Positions 48,300 to 58,982 of a DNA stretch of 64,000 nt are shown here, piece by piece. The translations under genes were made by a program, and so were the position numbers. The DNA is from Rhizobium sp. ICMP 5592. GTDB taxonomy: Bacteria; Pseudomonadota; Alphaproteobacteria; Rhizobiales; Rhizobiaceae. How positions within the stretch are numbered: the first letter of the stretch is position 1; each line of letters opens with the position of its first letter. Location of the stretch: positions 1,533,375 through 1,597,374 of the forward strand of contig NZ_QSNT01000002.1 of the NCBI RefSeq assembly GCF_009498525.1. The letters are read 5' to 3'. The notes below the pieces were generated by a model. It did not search any database. It was not told the DNA's origin and saw only the letters and a list, made by a program, of their open reading frames with translations.

Positions 48300-48791
48300 C
48301 TAGCGGTTTTCGACAGCGAGAAGACGATGAGTCACGTCGACAACGCCCGCGTCTTGCCAAACGTCGTCCCTAAGCATGAACTTATGGCTATTGGTTCGCT
48401 CGACATATTTGGACCTTGTATGGGCCACCGACGCGGGAATTAGGGCGGCTTTTGTCACCCTATAATAATCGTCAAAGAGAACTGCCGCTATGAAATCGAA
48501 ACCGGCAAGATCTCGGATAGCCGACAACTGACGAGATTTGTTACGAATATGAATTCGACGACCCTTAATCTGATACCGAACTCCGCTCTCATCCGTGGCG
48601 TCAAAGCTCCTTTCGGAGTTCGGGTACTGCTTCCAGCCGAAGGCTTGGCAGAACAGATATTCGGCCAAGTCGCCTGTCGGGCTATTGGCCGTCCGTAGAA
48701 CGTTCCTATTTCGCAGTTCCTCGTTTACCGCAGCGTGCAGCTTCAGGAGTTCTGCTATTGAACGCACCTTAAGGTCGTCGAAAATCGCCAT
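48300..48791 (-). CDS. orphan protein with PD-(D/E)XK-like signature
   Basis: A 163-aa protein. GDLAEYLFCQAFGW (Glu44), then SFDATDESGVRYQIKGRRI with Asp64 and Gln74-Ile-Lys76, reproduces the E...D...QxK pattern of restriction-endonuclease-like folds. It resembles the DUF6998-type group as I remember it. ATG at 48791 is preferred; the frame stays open to an ATG at 48824. AT-richer than surroundings and in the same orientation as the HEPN-like gene, so the two form a small accessory module at the end of the ribosomal cluster. Confidence 0.6.
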   Translation of the reverse strand: MAIFDDLKVRSIAELLKLHAAVNEELRNRNVLRTANSPTGDLAEYLFCQAFGWKQYPNSERSFDATDESGVRYQIKGRRIHIRNKSRQLSAIRDLAGFDFIAAVLFDDYYRVTKAALIPASVAHTRSKYVERTNSHKFMLRDDVWQDAGVVDVTHRLLAVENR

Positions 48792-48979
48792 GCCCGAAGA
48801 TACGACTTTTAGGTGCATGTGCAATGGCCGTTAACACCCGTTCGGCCTTACCAAAACCTGGGTGGGCAAAGGAGCCGCGCGCTCATAAGCCCTTAACAGG
48901 CACACGCTCTTCTATTGTAGGTCTTGCTTGCAACCTCATTGGCTTGAATTAGGTGTACAACCAGTTCAGGTTAAACACA

Positions 48980-49011
48980 AAAAGGCCGGATGATCGCTCA
49001 TCCGGCCTTTT
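48980..49011 (-). terminator. terminator of the ribosomal superoperon
   Basis: AAAAGGCCGGATGA-TCGC-TCATCCGGCCTTTT is a perfect 14-pair stem with a T tract on the minus strand, 22 bp after the rplQ stop. Confidence 0.93.
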
Positions 49012-49032
49012 GATTTTTATCCGAAGCAAGCC

Positions 49033-49455
49033 TTAAGCGGCTGCGGCTTCTTCCTCGGCAGCAACGCGGGCCTTGTCGGCTGCGCCCTTGGCAGAGGTGT
49101 CGCGATCGACGAATTCGACGACGGCGAGAGCGGCATTGTCGCCCTGGCGGAAGCCAGCCTTCATGATGCGCAGGTAACCGCCGTTGCGGGTGGCGTAACG
49201 CGTTGCGATCGCATCGAACAGCTTGGCAACGACAACGGCGTCGCGGATCTGCGAGATGGCCTGACGACGAGCGTGCAGGTCGCCGCGCTTGCCGAGGGTA
49301 ACCAGCTTCTCGACGATCGGACGAATTTCCTTCGCCTTCGGCAGGGTGGTTACGATCTGCTCATGGGTGATGAGCGAAGCCGCCATGTTGGCGAACATCG
49401 CCTTACGGTGGCTAGCGGTTCTATTCAGCTTGCGGCCGGCTTTACCGTGGCGCAT
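49033..49455 (-). CDS. rplQ: 50S ribosomal protein L17
   Basis: 140 aa; begins [29 protein letters not shown], the universal L17 signature. L17 sits near the peptide exit tunnel. The C-terminus carries an Ala/Glu-rich tail ([14 protein letters not shown]) that is common in alphaproteobacteria. It is the last gene of the alpha part of the cluster, 48 bp after rpoA, and is followed by a strong terminator. Confidence 0.97.
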   Translation of the reverse strand: MRHGKAGRKLNRTASHRKAMFANMAASLITHEQIVTTLPKAKEIRPIVEKLVTLGKRGDLHARRQAISQIRDAVVVAKLFDAIATRYATRNGGYLRIMKAGFRQGDNAALAVVEFVDRDTSAKGAADKARVAAEEEAAAA

Positions 49456-49503
49456 TGCTATTCTCCTTCACTTGCAGGCTAACTCTGCCTGCCGTTTGAA
49501 ACG

Positions 49504-50514
49504 TTAATATTGGTCTTCGTAGCGCTTGGCGAGATCTTCGATGTTCTCAGGCGGCCATGCCGGCACTTCCATGCCGAGGTGCAGACCCATGGAAGCGAGA
49601 ACTTCCTTGATTTCGTTCAGCGACTTGCGACCAAAATTCGGCGTGCGGAGCATTTCTGCTTCGGTCTTCTGAATGAGGTCGCCGATATAGACGATGTTGT
49701 CGTTCTTCAGGCAATTTGCCGAGCGAACAGACAGTTCCAGTTCGTCCACCTTCTTGAGGAGCGCCGGGTTGAAAGCGAGTTCGGTAACTGCTTCTTCTTC
49801 GGCTTCCTTCTGCGGCTCGTCGAAGTTGACGAACACGCCAAGCTGATCCTGGAGGATGCGAGCCGCGAAAGCGACAGCATCTTCGCCGGTGATCGAACCA
49901 TCGGTTTCGATCGACATGCTCAGCTTGTCGTAGTCGAGAACCTGTCCTTCGCGGGTATTTTCTACCTTGTAGGACACCTTCTTGACCGGCGAATAAAGGC
50001 TGTCGACCGGGATAAGACCGATCGGAGCATCTTCCGCACGATTACGCTCGGCCGGGACATAGCCCTTGCCGTTATTGACGGTGAATTCCATGCGGATTTC
50101 GGCACCCTCGTCGAGCGTGCAGATGACATGCTCGGGGTTGAGGATTTCGATATCGCCGACCGTCTGGATATCGCCAGCCGTTACGACGCCGGGGCCCTGC
50201 TTGCGGACCACCATGCGCTTGGCATCATCGCCATCCATCTTGATGGCGATTTCCTTGATGTTCAGCACGATGTCCGTCACATCTTCCCGGACGCCCGGGA
50301 TAGAGGAGAACTCATGCAATACGCCGTCGATCTGCACGGCTGTCACAGCGGCGCCGCGCAGGGAGGACAGCAGAACGCGACGCAACGCGTTGCCGAGGGT
50401 GAGGCCGAAGCCACGCTCCAGCGGTTCGGCCACGAGCGTTGCCTTGGTGCGGCCGCTCGAGGTGAACTCGACCTTGTTCGGCTTGATCAGTTCCTGCCAG
50501 TTTTTCTGAATCAT
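49504..50514 (-). CDS. rpoA: RNA polymerase alpha subunit
   Basis: 336 aa. The N-terminal assembly domain ([24 protein letters not shown]) dimerises and nucleates the polymerase core. A linker rich in Glu ([14 protein letters not shown] type) leads to the C-terminal domain ([22 protein letters not shown]) that contacts UP elements and activators. Length and domain order are standard. Flanked by rpsK and rplQ in the usual alpha-operon order; rpsD is not in this cluster, as usual for alphaproteobacteria. Confidence 0.97.
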   Translation of the reverse strand: MIQKNWQELIKPNKVEFTSSGRTKATLVAEPLERGFGLTLGNALRRVLLSSLRGAAVTAVQIDGVLHEFSSIPGVREDVTDIVLNIKEIAIKMDGDDAKRMVVRKQGPGVVTAGDIQTVGDIEILNPEHVICTLDEGAEIRMEFTVNNGKGYVPAERNRAEDAPIGLIPVDSLYSPVKKVSYKVENTREGQVLDYDKLSMSIETDGSITGEDAVAFAARILQDQLGVFVNFDEPQKEAEEEAVTELAFNPALLKKVDELELSVRSANCLKNDNIVYIGDLIQKTEAEMLRTPNFGRKSLNEIKEVLASMGLHLGMEVPAWPPENIEDLAKRYEDQY

Positions 50515-50617
50515 GTTCTTGCCTTCCGTTCGTTGTCACCATCCAATCGTGACAACCGAGCTTGAAAAGCACCGAGCCGGACACATATGCGCCGGCCGGT
50601 GTCGTTGATAGCAATGA

Positions 50618-51007
50618 TCAGACGCGGCGCTTCTTGCGCGGGCGGCAACCATTGTGCGGGATCGGCGTCACGTCGCGGATGGACGTGATCATGAAACCAG
50701 CAGCCTGGAGCGCGCGCAGAGCGGATTCACGACCGGAACCCGGACCGCAAACTTCAACTTCCAGCGACTTCATGCCATGTTCCTGGGCCTTCTTGGCGCA
50801 GTCTTCAGCAGCGATCTGGGCAGCAAACGGGGTCGACTTGCGCGAACCCTTGAAGCCCTTGGCACCAGCGGACGACCAGGCAATAGCGTTGCCCTGTGCG
50901 TCGGTGATGGTGATCATCGTGTTGTTGAAGGTCGAGTTGACGTGCGCAACGCCCGACGAAATATTTTTACGCTCGCGACGGCGAACGCGTACGGCTTCCT
51001 TGGCCAT
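50618..51007 (-). CDS. rpsK: 30S ribosomal protein S11
   Basis: 129 aa. [22 protein letters not shown] and the C-terminal [18 protein letters not shown] are diagnostic. S11 lies on the platform near the mRNA exit and the Shine-Dalgarno helix. It is 103 bp before rpoA and 133 bp after rpsM. Confidence 0.97.
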   Translation of the reverse strand: MAKEAVRVRRRERKNISSGVAHVNSTFNNTMITITDAQGNAIAWSSAGAKGFKGSRKSTPFAAQIAAEDCAKKAQEHGMKSLEVEVCGPGSGRESALRALQAAGFMITSIRDVTPIPHNGCRPRKKRRV

Positions 51008-51140
51008 GGTAGTCCTTTCTTGGATCTCTGCACCGCCGTAATGCCAGCGGCTCCACCGGAGCAGCGCCCGATCGGCGCTGTTCCAAACTCAAAAGAGGCC
51101 GGCGCAGACCGCCAGCCTCCCACATCCGGTTTCCCGGAAA

Positions 51141-51509
51141 TTACTTCTTCTTACCAGCGATGGCCTTTGCCGGACCCTTACGGGTGCGGGCATTGGTGTG
51201 GGTGCGCTGACCGCGAACCGGCAGGCTGCGACGATGGCGCAGGCCACGGTAGCTGCCAAGGTCCATCAGACGCTTGATGTTCATCGAGGTTTCACGACGA
51301 AGGTCGCCTTCGACCTGATAATCGCGATCGATGGTTTCGCGGATCTGCAGAACTTCAGCGTCCGTCAACTGGTTGACGCGACGCTCAGCCGGAATACCGA
51401 CCTTCTCGCAGATTTCCTGTGCAAACTTCGGTCCGATCCCGTGAATGTAGCGAAGCGCAATAACTACGCGCTTTGCAGTCGGGATGTTGACGCCAGCGAT
51501 ACGAGCCAC
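51141..51509 (-). CDS. rpsM: 30S ribosomal protein S13
   Basis: 122 aa. [19 protein letters not shown] and the basic tail [19 protein letters not shown] identify S13, which forms the head-side bridge to the large subunit and touches the P-site tRNA. A 218-bp gap separates it from adk, so a separate promoter for rpsM-rpsK-rpoA-rplQ is possible. Confidence 0.97.
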   Translation of the reverse strand: MARIAGVNIPTAKRVVIALRYIHGIGPKFAQEICEKVGIPAERRVNQLTDAEVLQIRETIDRDYQVEGDLRRETSMNIKRLMDLGSYRGLRHRRSLPVRGQRTHTNARTRKGPAKAIAGKKK

Positions 51510-51727
51510 GCCTGTTCTCCTTGCATTCCCTTTGCCTGAGCAAAGGGCTTTTGTTATGCAGCCCGGAAGCTGCTTGTTCGATTAGATCCGTAACACGTCA
51601 AAACGACCGTGCCCGGACTTCCCGATGGAAATCCGCGCCGATCGCTTGGTATGTCGCGAGTTGGCGCGGTGTTTAACGGAATCAGTGCAAAAAAGCAACC
51701 GCTCCCGGCAAGTTTATTTTAAGCTAT

Positions 51728-52378
51728 CTAAAGCTTAGAGAGGATCGCCTCGATATTGGCGGTCACATGTTCGATATCCGCCATGCCGTCGACCGACTGA
51801 AGCTTGCCCTTGGCATAGTAGTAGCCGATGAGCGGCGAGGTTTCCTTGTAGTAGACCTGCAGACGCTCGACGACCGTTTCCCTGTTATCGTCGGCCCGGC
51901 GCTTGAAATGCGTGGAACCGCAGCGGTCGCACACACCCTCCACCTTCGGCCTCAGATTTTCGTCGTGATAGCCGGCGCCGCAGTTGGCGCAGGTATAACG
52001 GCCCGAAATACGATCGGCGAGCACGGCGTCATCCACCTTGATCTCGATCACGGCGGAGAGTTCGAGACCCTTCGCCTTCAACATCGCTTCCGTCGCATCG
52101 GCCTGAACAAGCGTCCGCGGAAAACCATCGAGGATGAACCCCCTGGCGCAATCCGGTTGATCAATTCGCTCGGACACGATGGCATTGACGATATCGTCTG
52201 AAACAAGCTTGCCGGCATCCATGACAGCCTTGGCACGCTTGCCTACTTCAGTCCCGGCCGCCACGGCGGCCCTCAGCATATCTCCCGTGGAAAGCTGCGG
52301 AATGCCATGCTTTTCCACGATACGCTGGGCCTGGGTTCCCTTACCTGCACCCGGCGGCCCTAAAAGTATCAATCTCAT
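51728..52378 (-). CDS. adk: adenylate kinase
   Basis: 216 aa; converts AMP plus ATP to two ADP. P-loop [12 protein letters not shown], and the LID domain holds four Cys in a zinc-finger spacing (TCANCGAGY ... VCDRCGST). Such zinc-binding LIDs are best known from Gram-positive kinases but also occur in alphaproteobacteria. The start overlaps the end of secY by 4 bp, so the two are co-translated in the classical spc order. Confidence 0.96.
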   Translation of the reverse strand: MRLILLGPPGAGKGTQAQRIVEKHGIPQLSTGDMLRAAVAAGTEVGKRAKAVMDAGKLVSDDIVNAIVSERIDQPDCARGFILDGFPRTLVQADATEAMLKAKGLELSAVIEIKVDDAVLADRISGRYTCANCGAGYHDENLRPKVEGVCDRCGSTHFKRRADDNRETVVERLQVYYKETSPLIGYYYAKGKLQSVDGMADIEHVTANIEAILSKL

Positions 52379-53715
52379 CGCCCCCTCTTTCCTCCACGCA
52401 ACTTCGATTTCTTGATCAGGCCTTCGTATTGCTGTGCAATCAGGTGACCCTGAATCTGTGCCACCGTATCCAGCGTTACGCTAACCACGATCAGAAGCGA
52501 AGTGCCACCCAGGGACAGCGGAATACCGGTCTGGGACACGAGAATTTCGGGCAGAATGCAGACGAAGACGAGATAGATCGCGCCGATGACCGTGATGCGG
52601 GTCAGCACATAGTCGATATATTCGGCGGTACGATCGCCCGGGCGAATACCCGGAATGAAGCCGCCGTGCTTCTTCAGATTGTCGGCCGTATCCTTCGGAT
52701 TGAAGACCAGCGCGGTATAGAAGAAGGCGAAGAAGGCGATCAGGGCGGCATAGAGCACCATGTAGAGCGGCTGGCCGTGACCGAGGGCCGCGACAATCGA
52801 GGTGACCCAAGTCGGCAGCGCCGTGTTGTTGCCGAGACCGGCGACCGTCGCCGGCAGCAGCAGCAGCGACGACGCGAAGATCGCCGGAATAACGCCTGAA
52901 GTATTGAGCTTCAGCGGCAGATGCGAGGTGTCACCCTGGAACATGCGGGTGCCGACCTGGCGCTTCGGATACTGGATCAGCAGGCGGCGCTGGGCGCGCT
53001 CCACAAAGACGATCAGTGCGATGACCAGGACGGCCACGATGAGCACGAGGAGAATGAGGCCCGTCGACAGAGCGCCGGTGCGGCCAAGTTCAAGCGTACC
53101 GGCAAGTGCCGTCGGGAGACCGGCTGCAATGCCCGCGAAGATGATCAGCGAAATACCGTTGCCGATACCGCGCGAGGTCACCTGCTCGCCAAGCCACATC
53201 AGGAACATCGTGCCGCCAAGCAGCGTGATGACGGTCGAAATACGGAAGAACCAGCCCGGATCGAGAACGACGCCGTTGCCATGCTCAAGGCCGATCGCAA
53301 TGCCATAGGCCTGCAATGCGCCGAGCAGCACCGTGCCGTAGCGGGTGTACTGATTGATGATCTTGCGGCCCTGCTCGCCTTCCTTCTTCAGATTCTCAAG
53401 CGCCGGCACGACCGAAGTCATGAGCTGCACGATGATCGAAGCGGAAATGTAGGGCATAATTCCGAGCGCGAAAATCGCCATGCGCTGGACGGCGCCGCCG
53501 GAAAACATGTTGAAGAGGCCGAGAATGCCGCCAGACTGATTCTGGAACGCCTGGGCATAGGCCGCCGGGTTGAGACCCGGAAGCGGGATATGGGTTCCCA
53601 GTCGGTAAACCAGGAGAGCTCCGAGCGTGAACCACAAGCGCTTCTTGAGATCCTCGGCTTTGGCAAAGGTCGAGAAATTGAGATTGGACGCCAATTGTTC
53701 CGCAGCAGAAGCCAT
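52375..53715 (-). CDS. secY: Sec translocon channel subunit
   Basis: 446 aa with ten TM segments; forms the protein-conducting channel with SecE and SecG. The N-terminal [24 protein letters not shown] and the plug-region [26 protein letters not shown] are highly typical. It is preceded by a 225-bp gap containing a hairpin after rplO, and overlaps adk. Confidence 0.96.
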   Translation of the reverse strand: MASAAEQLASNLNFSTFAKAEDLKKRLWFTLGALLVYRLGTHIPLPGLNPAAYAQAFQNQSGGILGLFNMFSGGAVQRMAIFALGIMPYISASIIVQLMTSVVPALENLKKEGEQGRKIINQYTRYGTVLLGALQAYGIAIGLEHGNGVVLDPGWFFRISTVITLLGGTMFLMWLGEQVTSRGIGNGISLIIFAGIAAGLPTALAGTLELGRTGALSTGLILLVLIVAVLVIALIVFVERAQRRLLIQYPKRQVGTRMFQGDTSHLPLKLNTSGVIPAIFASSLLLLPATVAGLGNNTALPTWVTSIVAALGHGQPLYMVLYAALIAFFAFFYTALVFNPKDTADNLKKHGGFIPGIRPGDRTAEYIDYVLTRITVIGAIYLVFVCILPEILVSQTGIPLSLGGTSLLIVVSVTLDTVAQIQGHLIAQQYEGLIKKSKLRGGKRGR

Positions 53716-53900
53716 GCAAATCTCCGCACTACCAATTCCGGCATAATCGGCCGGGTCCGGAATCAGTTTTCAAATTGTTCAAAAGCCGGGCTTTGGACGG
53801 ATTGCACTGCAATCGGATGCCTCACCCTGGGGTCCCGTTATTCACCGGAAAGACACAGCTGCATCATTCAGGTTCGTGAGGCTCACATATGGGAGCAAAA

Positions 53901-53927
53901 TCGCCCGGTGTGAAGCACCCCGGGCGA
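53901..53927 (-). terminator. hairpin between rplO and secY
   Basis: On the minus strand TCGCCCGGGGTG-CTT-CACACCGGGCGA forms a long stem with one bulged base, followed by TTTTG. It could attenuate transcription into secY or protect the ribosomal mRNA end. Confidence 0.65.
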
Positions 53928-53940
53928 CTTATTGATAAGA

Positions 53941-54411
53941 TTATTCTGCGGCAGAAGCGAGCAGCTTGATGGAACCGCCAGCCTTTTCGATCTTTTCGAC
54001 CGCCGGCTTGGAGGCACCTGCAACTTCCAGCGAAATCTTCGCCTTCAGTTCGCCGTCCGAAAGAACCCGAACGCCGTCCTTGACGCGGCGAATCACGCCG
54101 GCAGCCTTGAGAGCGGCAGCATCGACAGTCTTCTTGGCATCAAGCTTGCCGGCGTCAACCGCGGCCTGGATGCGCGCCAGCGATACGACGACGTAATCGG
54201 CGGCGAAGATGTTGTTGAAGCCGCGCTTCGGCAGACGACGGTAGATGGGCATCTGACCGCCTTCGAAGCCGTTGATCGCAACGCCCGAACGGGACTTCTG
54301 ACCCTTCACACCACGGCCACCGGTCTTGCCGGAGCCGGAGCCGATGCCGCGGCCGAGGCGCTTGCGGCTATGGGTAGAGCCTTCGTTATCCTTGATCTCA
54401 TTCAATTTCAT
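53941..54411 (-). CDS. rplO: 50S ribosomal protein L15
   Basis: 156 aa. [22 protein letters not shown] and the Gly-rich [20 protein letters not shown] are the L15 hallmark. A late assembly protein of the large subunit. I chose the ATG at 54411, which starts the family sequence; an open frame 19 codons upstream runs into rpmD. Confidence 0.96.
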   Translation of the reverse strand: MKLNEIKDNEGSTHSRKRLGRGIGSGSGKTGGRGVKGQKSRSGVAINGFEGGQMPIYRRLPKRGFNNIFAADYVVVSLARIQAAVDAGKLDAKKTVDAAALKAAGVIRRVKDGVRVLSDGELKAKISLEVAGASKPAVEKIEKAGGSIKLLASAAE

Positions 54412-54427
54412 AGCGAATACCTCCGGC

Positions 54428-54640
54428 TCACTTCTCGTCGACAACGCGAACGAGATGCTGGACAGCACGGATCATGCCACGAACAGCCGGAGTATCTTCC
54501 AGCGTGCGGCGACGGTGCATCTTGTTCAGTCCGAGACCGATCAGCGTCTTCTGCTGAACATCCGGACGGCGGATCGGGCTGCCAATCTGCTCGACCGTAA
54601 CGGTCGCCTTGGCTTCAGCCTTCTTGGTCGTCTTGGCCAT
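54428..54640 (-). CDS. rpmD: 50S ribosomal protein L30
   Basis: 70 aa. [27 protein letters not shown] in two short pieces plus [15 protein letters not shown] identifies L30. A lysine-rich N-terminal extension ([12 protein letters not shown]) makes it longer than the 59-aa E. coli form. It sits between rpsE and rplO, 13-16 bp from each. Confidence 0.95.
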   Translation of the reverse strand: MAKTTKKAEAKATVTVEQIGSPIRRPDVQQKTLIGLGLNKMHRRRTLEDTPAVRGMIRAVQHLVRVVDEK

Positions 54641-54653
54641 AGGTCAAACTCCC

Positions 54654-55223
54654 TTATTCTTCAGAGGCATTGCCCGAAGCGGAGCGACGAGCCTGCAGGG
54701 TGGCATACTTGATGCCGCGCTGAGCTGCGATGTCCTTCGGGTGAACCTGGTGCTTCAGGGCGTCGAACGTAGCGCGAACCATGTTGTACGGGTTCGACGA
54801 ACCGGTCGACTTGGCAACGACGTCATGAACGCCGAGCGTTTCGAAAACGGCGCGCATCGGGCCGCCGGCGATGATACCGGTACCGACCTTGGCCGAGCGC
54901 AGCAGAACCTTGCCGGCGCCATGACGGCCATGAACGTCGTGATGCAGCGTACGGCCGTCGCGCAGCGGTACGAAGATCAGATCGCGCTTGGCGCTTTCAG
55001 TGGCCTTGCGGATAGCTTCCGGCACTTCGCGTGCCTTGCCATGACCGAAGCCTACGCGGCCCTTCTGGTCACCAACGACGACGAGAGCGGCGAAACCGAA
55101 ACGGCGGCCACCCTTTACGACCTTGGCGACGCGGTTGATCGCGACCAGCTTGTCGACGAATTCGCTATCGCGCTCTTCACGGCTCTGACGGTCATCCCGC
55201 GAGCCCCTCTTTTCCTGTGCCAT
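54654..55223 (-). CDS. rpsE: 30S ribosomal protein S5
   Basis: 189 aa. [19 protein letters not shown], the loop that monitors decoding fidelity and helicase activity, and [19 protein letters not shown] later are diagnostic. Mutations here give spectinomycin resistance in other bacteria. The ATG at 55223 begins [11 protein letters not shown]; an upstream frame in a basic run is not conserved. Confidence 0.96.
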   Translation of the reverse strand: MAQEKRGSRDDRQSREERDSEFVDKLVAINRVAKVVKGGRRFGFAALVVVGDQKGRVGFGHGKAREVPEAIRKATESAKRDLIFVPLRDGRTLHHDVHGRHGAGKVLLRSAKVGTGIIAGGPMRAVFETLGVHDVVAKSTGSSNPYNMVRATFDALKHQVHPKDIAAQRGIKYATLQARRSASGNASEE

Positions 55224-55352
55224 TGTCCTCTTCCTTTTTCTTTTCCGGGTGCAATCGGCAAACAACAAAGACCGCATGCCCTCCCCTTACGGGGAAACGT
55301 GCGGTCCGGTGAATATCCGGCCGGCGCTTAAAGCTACCGGCCGGAAACTTGA

Positions 55353-55715
55353 TCAGAAGGACAGACCGCCTTCGCGGGCTGCTTCAGCCAGGGCCTTGAT
55401 ACGGCCGTGGTAAATGAAGGCGCCGCGATCGAACACGACTTCCTTGACGCCGGCCTTGGAGGCGCGCTCGGCGACGAGCTTGCCAACGAGGGCTGCGGCT
55501 GCGGTGTCGGCACCGGTCTTCAGAGAACCGCGCAGATCCTTATCGAGGGTGGAGGCAGACGCAAGCGTCTTGCCGGCCGCATCATCGATAACCTGGGCGT
55601 AAATGTTCTTCGACGAGCGATGAACCGACAGGCGCGGACGGCCATTGGCCACCGACTTAAGTTGACGGCGCACGCGGTTGGCACGACGTGCAAGTGCTTC
55701 TTTCCTGCTAGCCAT
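55353..55715 (-). CDS. rplR: 50S ribosomal protein L18
   Basis: 120 aa; binds 5S rRNA with L5. [18 protein letters not shown] and the C-terminal [24 protein letters not shown] are family signatures. It lies 12 bp after rplF; about 130 bp separate it from rpsE, where a GC-rich CCGGCCGG repeat (55317-55324 and 55337-55344) can form a hairpin. Confidence 0.96.
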   Translation of the reverse strand: MASRKEALARRANRVRRQLKSVANGRPRLSVHRSSKNIYAQVIDDAAGKTLASASTLDKDLRGSLKTGADTAAAALVGKLVAERASKAGVKEVVFDRGAFIYHGRIKALAEAAREGGLSF

Positions 55716-55727
55716 TTCGCGTGATCC

Positions 55728-56261
55728 TTACTTCTTCTTGCCTTCTTTGCGGACGATCCGCTCGCCGGCATACTTAACGCCCTTGCCCTTGTAGGGCTCA
55801 GGACCGCGATATTCGCGGATTTCAGCGGCAACCTGGCCGACCTGCTGCTTGTTGATGCCGGTGACGACGATTTCCGTCGGCTTCGGCACAGCAATGGTAA
55901 TGCCTTCCGGCGGCTCATAGATCACGTCGTGGCTGAAGCCGAGCGCGAGCTGCAGGTTCTTGCCCTGCAGGGCGGCACGGTAACCGACGCCGTTGATTTC
56001 GAGCTTCCGCTCGTAGCCTTCCTTAACACCCTTCAGGATGTTCTCGATCATCGTGCGGGACATGCCCCACTTCGAACGAGCATCCTTGGAGTTGCTAAGC
56101 GGCGTTACGACAATTGCATTATCTTCCAGCTTGAGACCGATTTCGTCGTTAGCAACGAAAAACAGTTCGCCCTTGGGGCCCTTAGCAGTCACCTTCTGGC
56201 CATCAACCGAGGCCGTGATTCCTGCAGGCACCTGAACGGGCTTCTTACCGATACGAGACAT
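55728..56261 (-). CDS. rplF: 50S ribosomal protein L6
   Basis: 177 aa, two duplicated domains. [15 protein letters not shown] at the N-terminus and [18 protein letters not shown] near the C-terminus are diagnostic. L6 lies near the sarcin-ricin loop and factor-binding site. It is 42 bp after rpsH. Confidence 0.97.
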   Translation of the reverse strand: MSRIGKKPVQVPAGITASVDGQKVTAKGPKGELFFVANDEIGLKLEDNAIVVTPLSNSKDARSKWGMSRTMIENILKGVKEGYERKLEINGVGYRAALQGKNLQLALGFSHDVIYEPPEGITIAVPKPTEIVVTGINKQQVGQVAAEIREYRGPEPYKGKGVKYAGERIVRKEGKKK

Positions 56262-56303
56262 TTTTTCAAACCTGTCTGTTTCGAGAGAGATCCATGTTCG
56301 ATC

Positions 56304-56702
56304 TTAGAAGACCGAGCAAAGAACCTCACCACCAACATTCTGTTCACGAGCCTGGTGATCGGCCATCACACCCTTCGGAGTCGAAAGGATGATGATACCG
56401 AGACCGTTCGCGACCTGCGGAATGGACTTGACCGAGACATAAACTCGGCGGCCCGGCTTAGACACACGGCCGATCTCGCGGATCACCGATGAGCCTTCAT
56501 AGTACTTGAGTTCGATGCTGAGCTCAGACTTGCCGTTGCCGAAATCGACGACGGAATAGCCACGGATGTAGCCTTCAGCCTGGAGAACATCGAGAACACG
56601 CGCACGGAGCTTGGAAGCAGGCGTCGAAACCGACGACTTGCGACGCGAAGCGCCGTTGCGGATGCGGGTGAGCATATCGCCCAAAGGATCAGTCATAGTC
56701 AT
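56304..56702 (-). CDS. rpsH: 30S ribosomal protein S8
   Basis: 132 aa. [19 protein letters not shown] and the C-terminal [14 protein letters not shown] identify S8, a primary 16S rRNA binder which in E. coli also represses the spc operon. A repressor target site for this organism cannot be located by eye. Two starts two codons apart (MTMTD) are possible. Confidence 0.97.
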   Translation of the reverse strand: MTMTDPLGDMLTRIRNGASRRKSSVSTPASKLRARVLDVLQAEGYIRGYSVVDFGNGKSELSIELKYYEGSSVIREIGRVSKPGRRVYVSVKSIPQVANGLGIIILSTPKGVMADHQAREQNVGGEVLCSVF

Positions 56703-56714
56703 CTAATCTGCTCC

Positions 56715-57020
56715 TTACCAGCTCGACTTGACAATGCCCGGCACCTTGCCGAAATTGCCGAGTTCACGCAGCGCGATACGCGACATGCGCAGTTTGCGGT
56801 AATAGGCGCGCGGGCGGCCCGAGACTTCGCAACGGTTGCGAATACGGGTCTTCGATCCATCGCGCGGGAGCGATGCCAGCTTCAACGTGGCCTTGAACCG
56901 GTCTTCGATCGGGAGAGACTGGTTCATGATGATTGCCTTCAGAGCAGCCCGCTTTGCGGATTGAGTGGCAACCGTATTGCGGCGGCGCTTGTTCTTTTCA
57001 ACTGCGCTTGTCTTCGCCAT
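56715..57020 (-). CDS. rpsN: 30S ribosomal protein S14
   Basis: 101 aa, the long form without zinc-binding cysteine pairs. [20 protein letters not shown] and [18 protein letters not shown] are the signature ends. Located between rplE and rpsH with short gaps. Confidence 0.97.
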   Translation of the reverse strand: MAKTSAVEKNKRRRNTVATQSAKRAALKAIIMNQSLPIEDRFKATLKLASLPRDGSKTRIRNRCEVSGRPRAYYRKLRMSRIALRELGNFGKVPGIVKSSW

Positions 57021-57053
57021 ATTTAGGTTCCTTTTCTACGCTCGTCGTTACGG

Positions 57054-57611
57054 TTATTGACGGAACGGGAAGTTGAACTCTTTCAGAAGAGCCCGAGCTT
57101 CGTCATCCGTTGTCGCCGTCGTGCAAACGATGATGTCCATGCCCCACATCTGATCAACCTTATCGTAGTTGATCTCAGGGAACACAATGTGCTCCTTGAT
57201 GCCCATGGCGAAGTTGCCACGACCGTCAAAGCTTTTCGGGTTCAGGCCGCGGAAGTCGCGAACGCGCGGGAGCGCGATGTTGACCAGACGATCCAGGAAC
57301 TCATACATACGGGCGCCGCGAAGGGTTACCTTGGCGCCGATCGGCATATTTTCGCGGACCTTGAAGCCAGCGATGGAGTTGCGCGCATGGGTGATGACCG
57401 GCTTCTGGCCAGCGATCGCCGCGAGGTCGGCGGCAGCAACAGTCGGCTTCTTCGAATCAGCCGTTGCTTCACCAACGCCCATGTTGATCACGATCTTGTC
57501 CAGCTTCGGGATCTGCATTTCGTTGGCGTAGGAGAACTGCTCCTGCAGCGCCGCACGAATGCGGGCAACATATTCCTTCTTGAGCCGCGGCTCGTACTTT
57601 ACCTCAGCCAT
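57054..57611 (-). CDS. rplE: 50S ribosomal protein L5
   Basis: 185 aa; carries 5S rRNA and contacts P-site t[37 protein letters not shown] and [19 protein letters not shown] are all typical. The start overlaps the end of rplX by 8 bp. Confidence 0.97.
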   Translation of the reverse strand: MAEVKYEPRLKKEYVARIRAALQEQFSYANEMQIPKLDKIVINMGVGEATADSKKPTVAAADLAAIAGQKPVITHARNSIAGFKVRENMPIGAKVTLRGARMYEFLDRLVNIALPRVRDFRGLNPKSFDGRGNFAMGIKEHIVFPEINYDKVDQMWGMDIIVCTTATTDDEARALLKEFNFPFRQ

Positions 57612-57912
57612 CGATCACTTCTCCCGAGGTCTTGGCCACGCGGACCTTCTTGCCTTCTACAACCTTGAAACCGACGCGGGTCGGCTTGCCGTCCTTGTCG
57701 ACGATTGCCAGGTTGGACAGGTGAAGCGAGGCTTCCTTGCTGATAATGCCAGCTTCCTGGGTCTGCGTCTGGCGCTGATGGCGCTTGATGACGTTGACGC
57801 CACGGACGACCGCACGGTCTTCCTTCGGCATTACTTGAATGACTTCGCCGGTACGGCCCTTGTCCTTGCCGGCCAATACGACAACCTTGTCGCCTTTACG
57901 GATCTTTTGCAT
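57604..57912 (-). CDS. rplX: 50S ribosomal protein L24
   Basis: 102 aa; initiates large-subunit assembly. The KOW motif is at the N-terminus ([21 protein letters not shown]), followed by [19 protein letters not shown]. It lies 12 bp after rplN. Confidence 0.97.
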   Translation of the reverse strand: MQKIRKGDKVVVLAGKDKGRTGEVIQVMPKEDRAVVRGVNVIKRHQRQTQTQEAGIISKEASLHLSNLAIVDKDGKPTRVGFKVVEGKKVRVAKTSGEVIDG

Positions 57913-57924
57913 CGCTCCGCTCCC

Positions 57925-58293
57925 TTACAGTACTTCTGGAGCCAGCGAGATGATCTTCATGTGGTTCTTGGCGCGAAGTTCGCGCGGAACCGGTCCGAAG
58001 ATACGGGTGCCGATCGGCTCTTTCTTGTTGTCGATGAGGACTGCTGCATTGGTATCGAAGCGGATGACGCTGCCATCCGGACGACGGATATCCTTGGCGG
58101 TGCGAACGACCACCGCCTTCATCACGTCACCCTTCTTCACGCGGCCGCGCGGAATGGCTTCCTTGATCGAAACAACGATAACGTCGCCGATCGAGGCATA
58201 CTTGCGCTTCGAGCCGCCCAGCACCTTGATGCACATGACACGACGTGCGCCGGAATTATCCGCCACGTCGAGGTTTGTTTGCATCTGAATCAT
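57925..58293 (-). CDS. rplN: 50S ribosomal protein L14
   Basis: 122 aa. [19 protein letters not shown] and [20 protein letters not shown] are diagnostic. It is the first gene after a 225-bp break within the cluster that contains a hairpin, so it may head its own transcript (the spc section). Confidence 0.97.
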   Translation of the reverse strand: MIQMQTNLDVADNSGARRVMCIKVLGGSKRKYASIGDVIVVSIKEAIPRGRVKKGDVMKAVVVRTAKDIRRPDGSVIRFDTNAAVLIDNKKEPIGTRIFGPVPRELRAKNHMKIISLAPEVL

Positions 58294-58434
58294 GTCAGGT
58301 CGCCTTCTTGTTGTTACCGGAATGGTTGGGCTGAACAGCCCCCTATCCCGGCTTATGGACTAGTCTCTTGTCTGATTTCTCCAGCGCGCGGAACCACCAG
58401 GGTTAGCTTTGCCGGCCATCAATAAAGCAAAAGA

Positions 58435-58452
58435 ACGCTCGTACTCGAGCGT
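58435..58452 (-). terminator. hairpin between rpsQ and rplN
   Basis: Perfect stem ACGCTCG-AGTA-CGAGCGT on the minus strand, followed by TCTTTTGCTTTATT. It resembles an intrinsic terminator at the S10/spc boundary, in a 225-bp gap. Confidence 0.65.
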
Positions 58453-58518
58453 CCTGCTTCCAAGCTCGTGCTTCATACAGATATTTCGCCCAAGCGCAAG
58501 GGCTTGAGCGAAATTCTG

Positions 58519-58758
58519 TTACTTGGACTGGGCGGAAACGACCGTCCAGGTCTTGTCCTTGGAGATCGGCGCGCATTCCTCGATGGAAACGGTGTCGCCG
58601 ACCTTGTACTGATTGTTTTCGTCGTGAGCCTTGTACTTCTTGGAACGACGAACGGTCTTCTGGAGCAGTGGGTGAGCGAAACGACGCTCAACGCGGACAA
58701 CTACCGTCTTCTCGTTCTTGTCGCTGACCACGACGCCCTGCAGAATGCGCTTCGGCAT
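58519..58758 (-). CDS. rpsQ: 30S ribosomal protein S17
   Basis: 79 aa. [21 protein letters not shown] and the [17 protein letters not shown] segment identify S17, an early 16S rRNA binder. It is the last gene of the S10 section before the 225-bp hairpin-containing gap. Confidence 0.97.
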   Translation of the reverse strand: MPKRILQGVVVSDKNEKTVVVRVERRFAHPLLQKTVRRSKKYKAHDENNQYKVGDTVSIEECAPISKDKTWTVVSAQSK

Positions 58759-58770
58759 GTTATTTTTCCT

Positions 58771-58971
58771 TTAGGCCTTTGCTTCTGCCGCCTTCTGGCG
58801 GGCAATGGTTTTCACGCGGGCGATATCCTTGCGGACTTCGTTGATGCGCGAGGACTTTTCAAGCTGGCCAGTTGCCTTCTGAAAGCGCAGATTGAACTGC
58901 TCCTTCTTCAGCTTGGCAAGCTCGTCCTTGAGTTGGTCGGCGCTCAGGGCGCGAACATCTGCGGCTTTCAT
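58771..58971 (-). CDS. rpmC: 50S ribosomal protein L29
   Basis: 66 aa, two-helix protein at the tunnel exit, docking site for SRP and trigger factor with L23. [22 protein letters not shown] and the basic end [10 protein letters not shown] fit. It lies 11 bp after rplP. Confidence 0.96.
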   Translation of the reverse strand: MKAADVRALSADQLKDELAKLKKEQFNLRFQKATGQLEKSSRINEVRKDIARVKTIARQKAAEAKA

Positions 58972-58982
58972 GAGCTTCTTCC

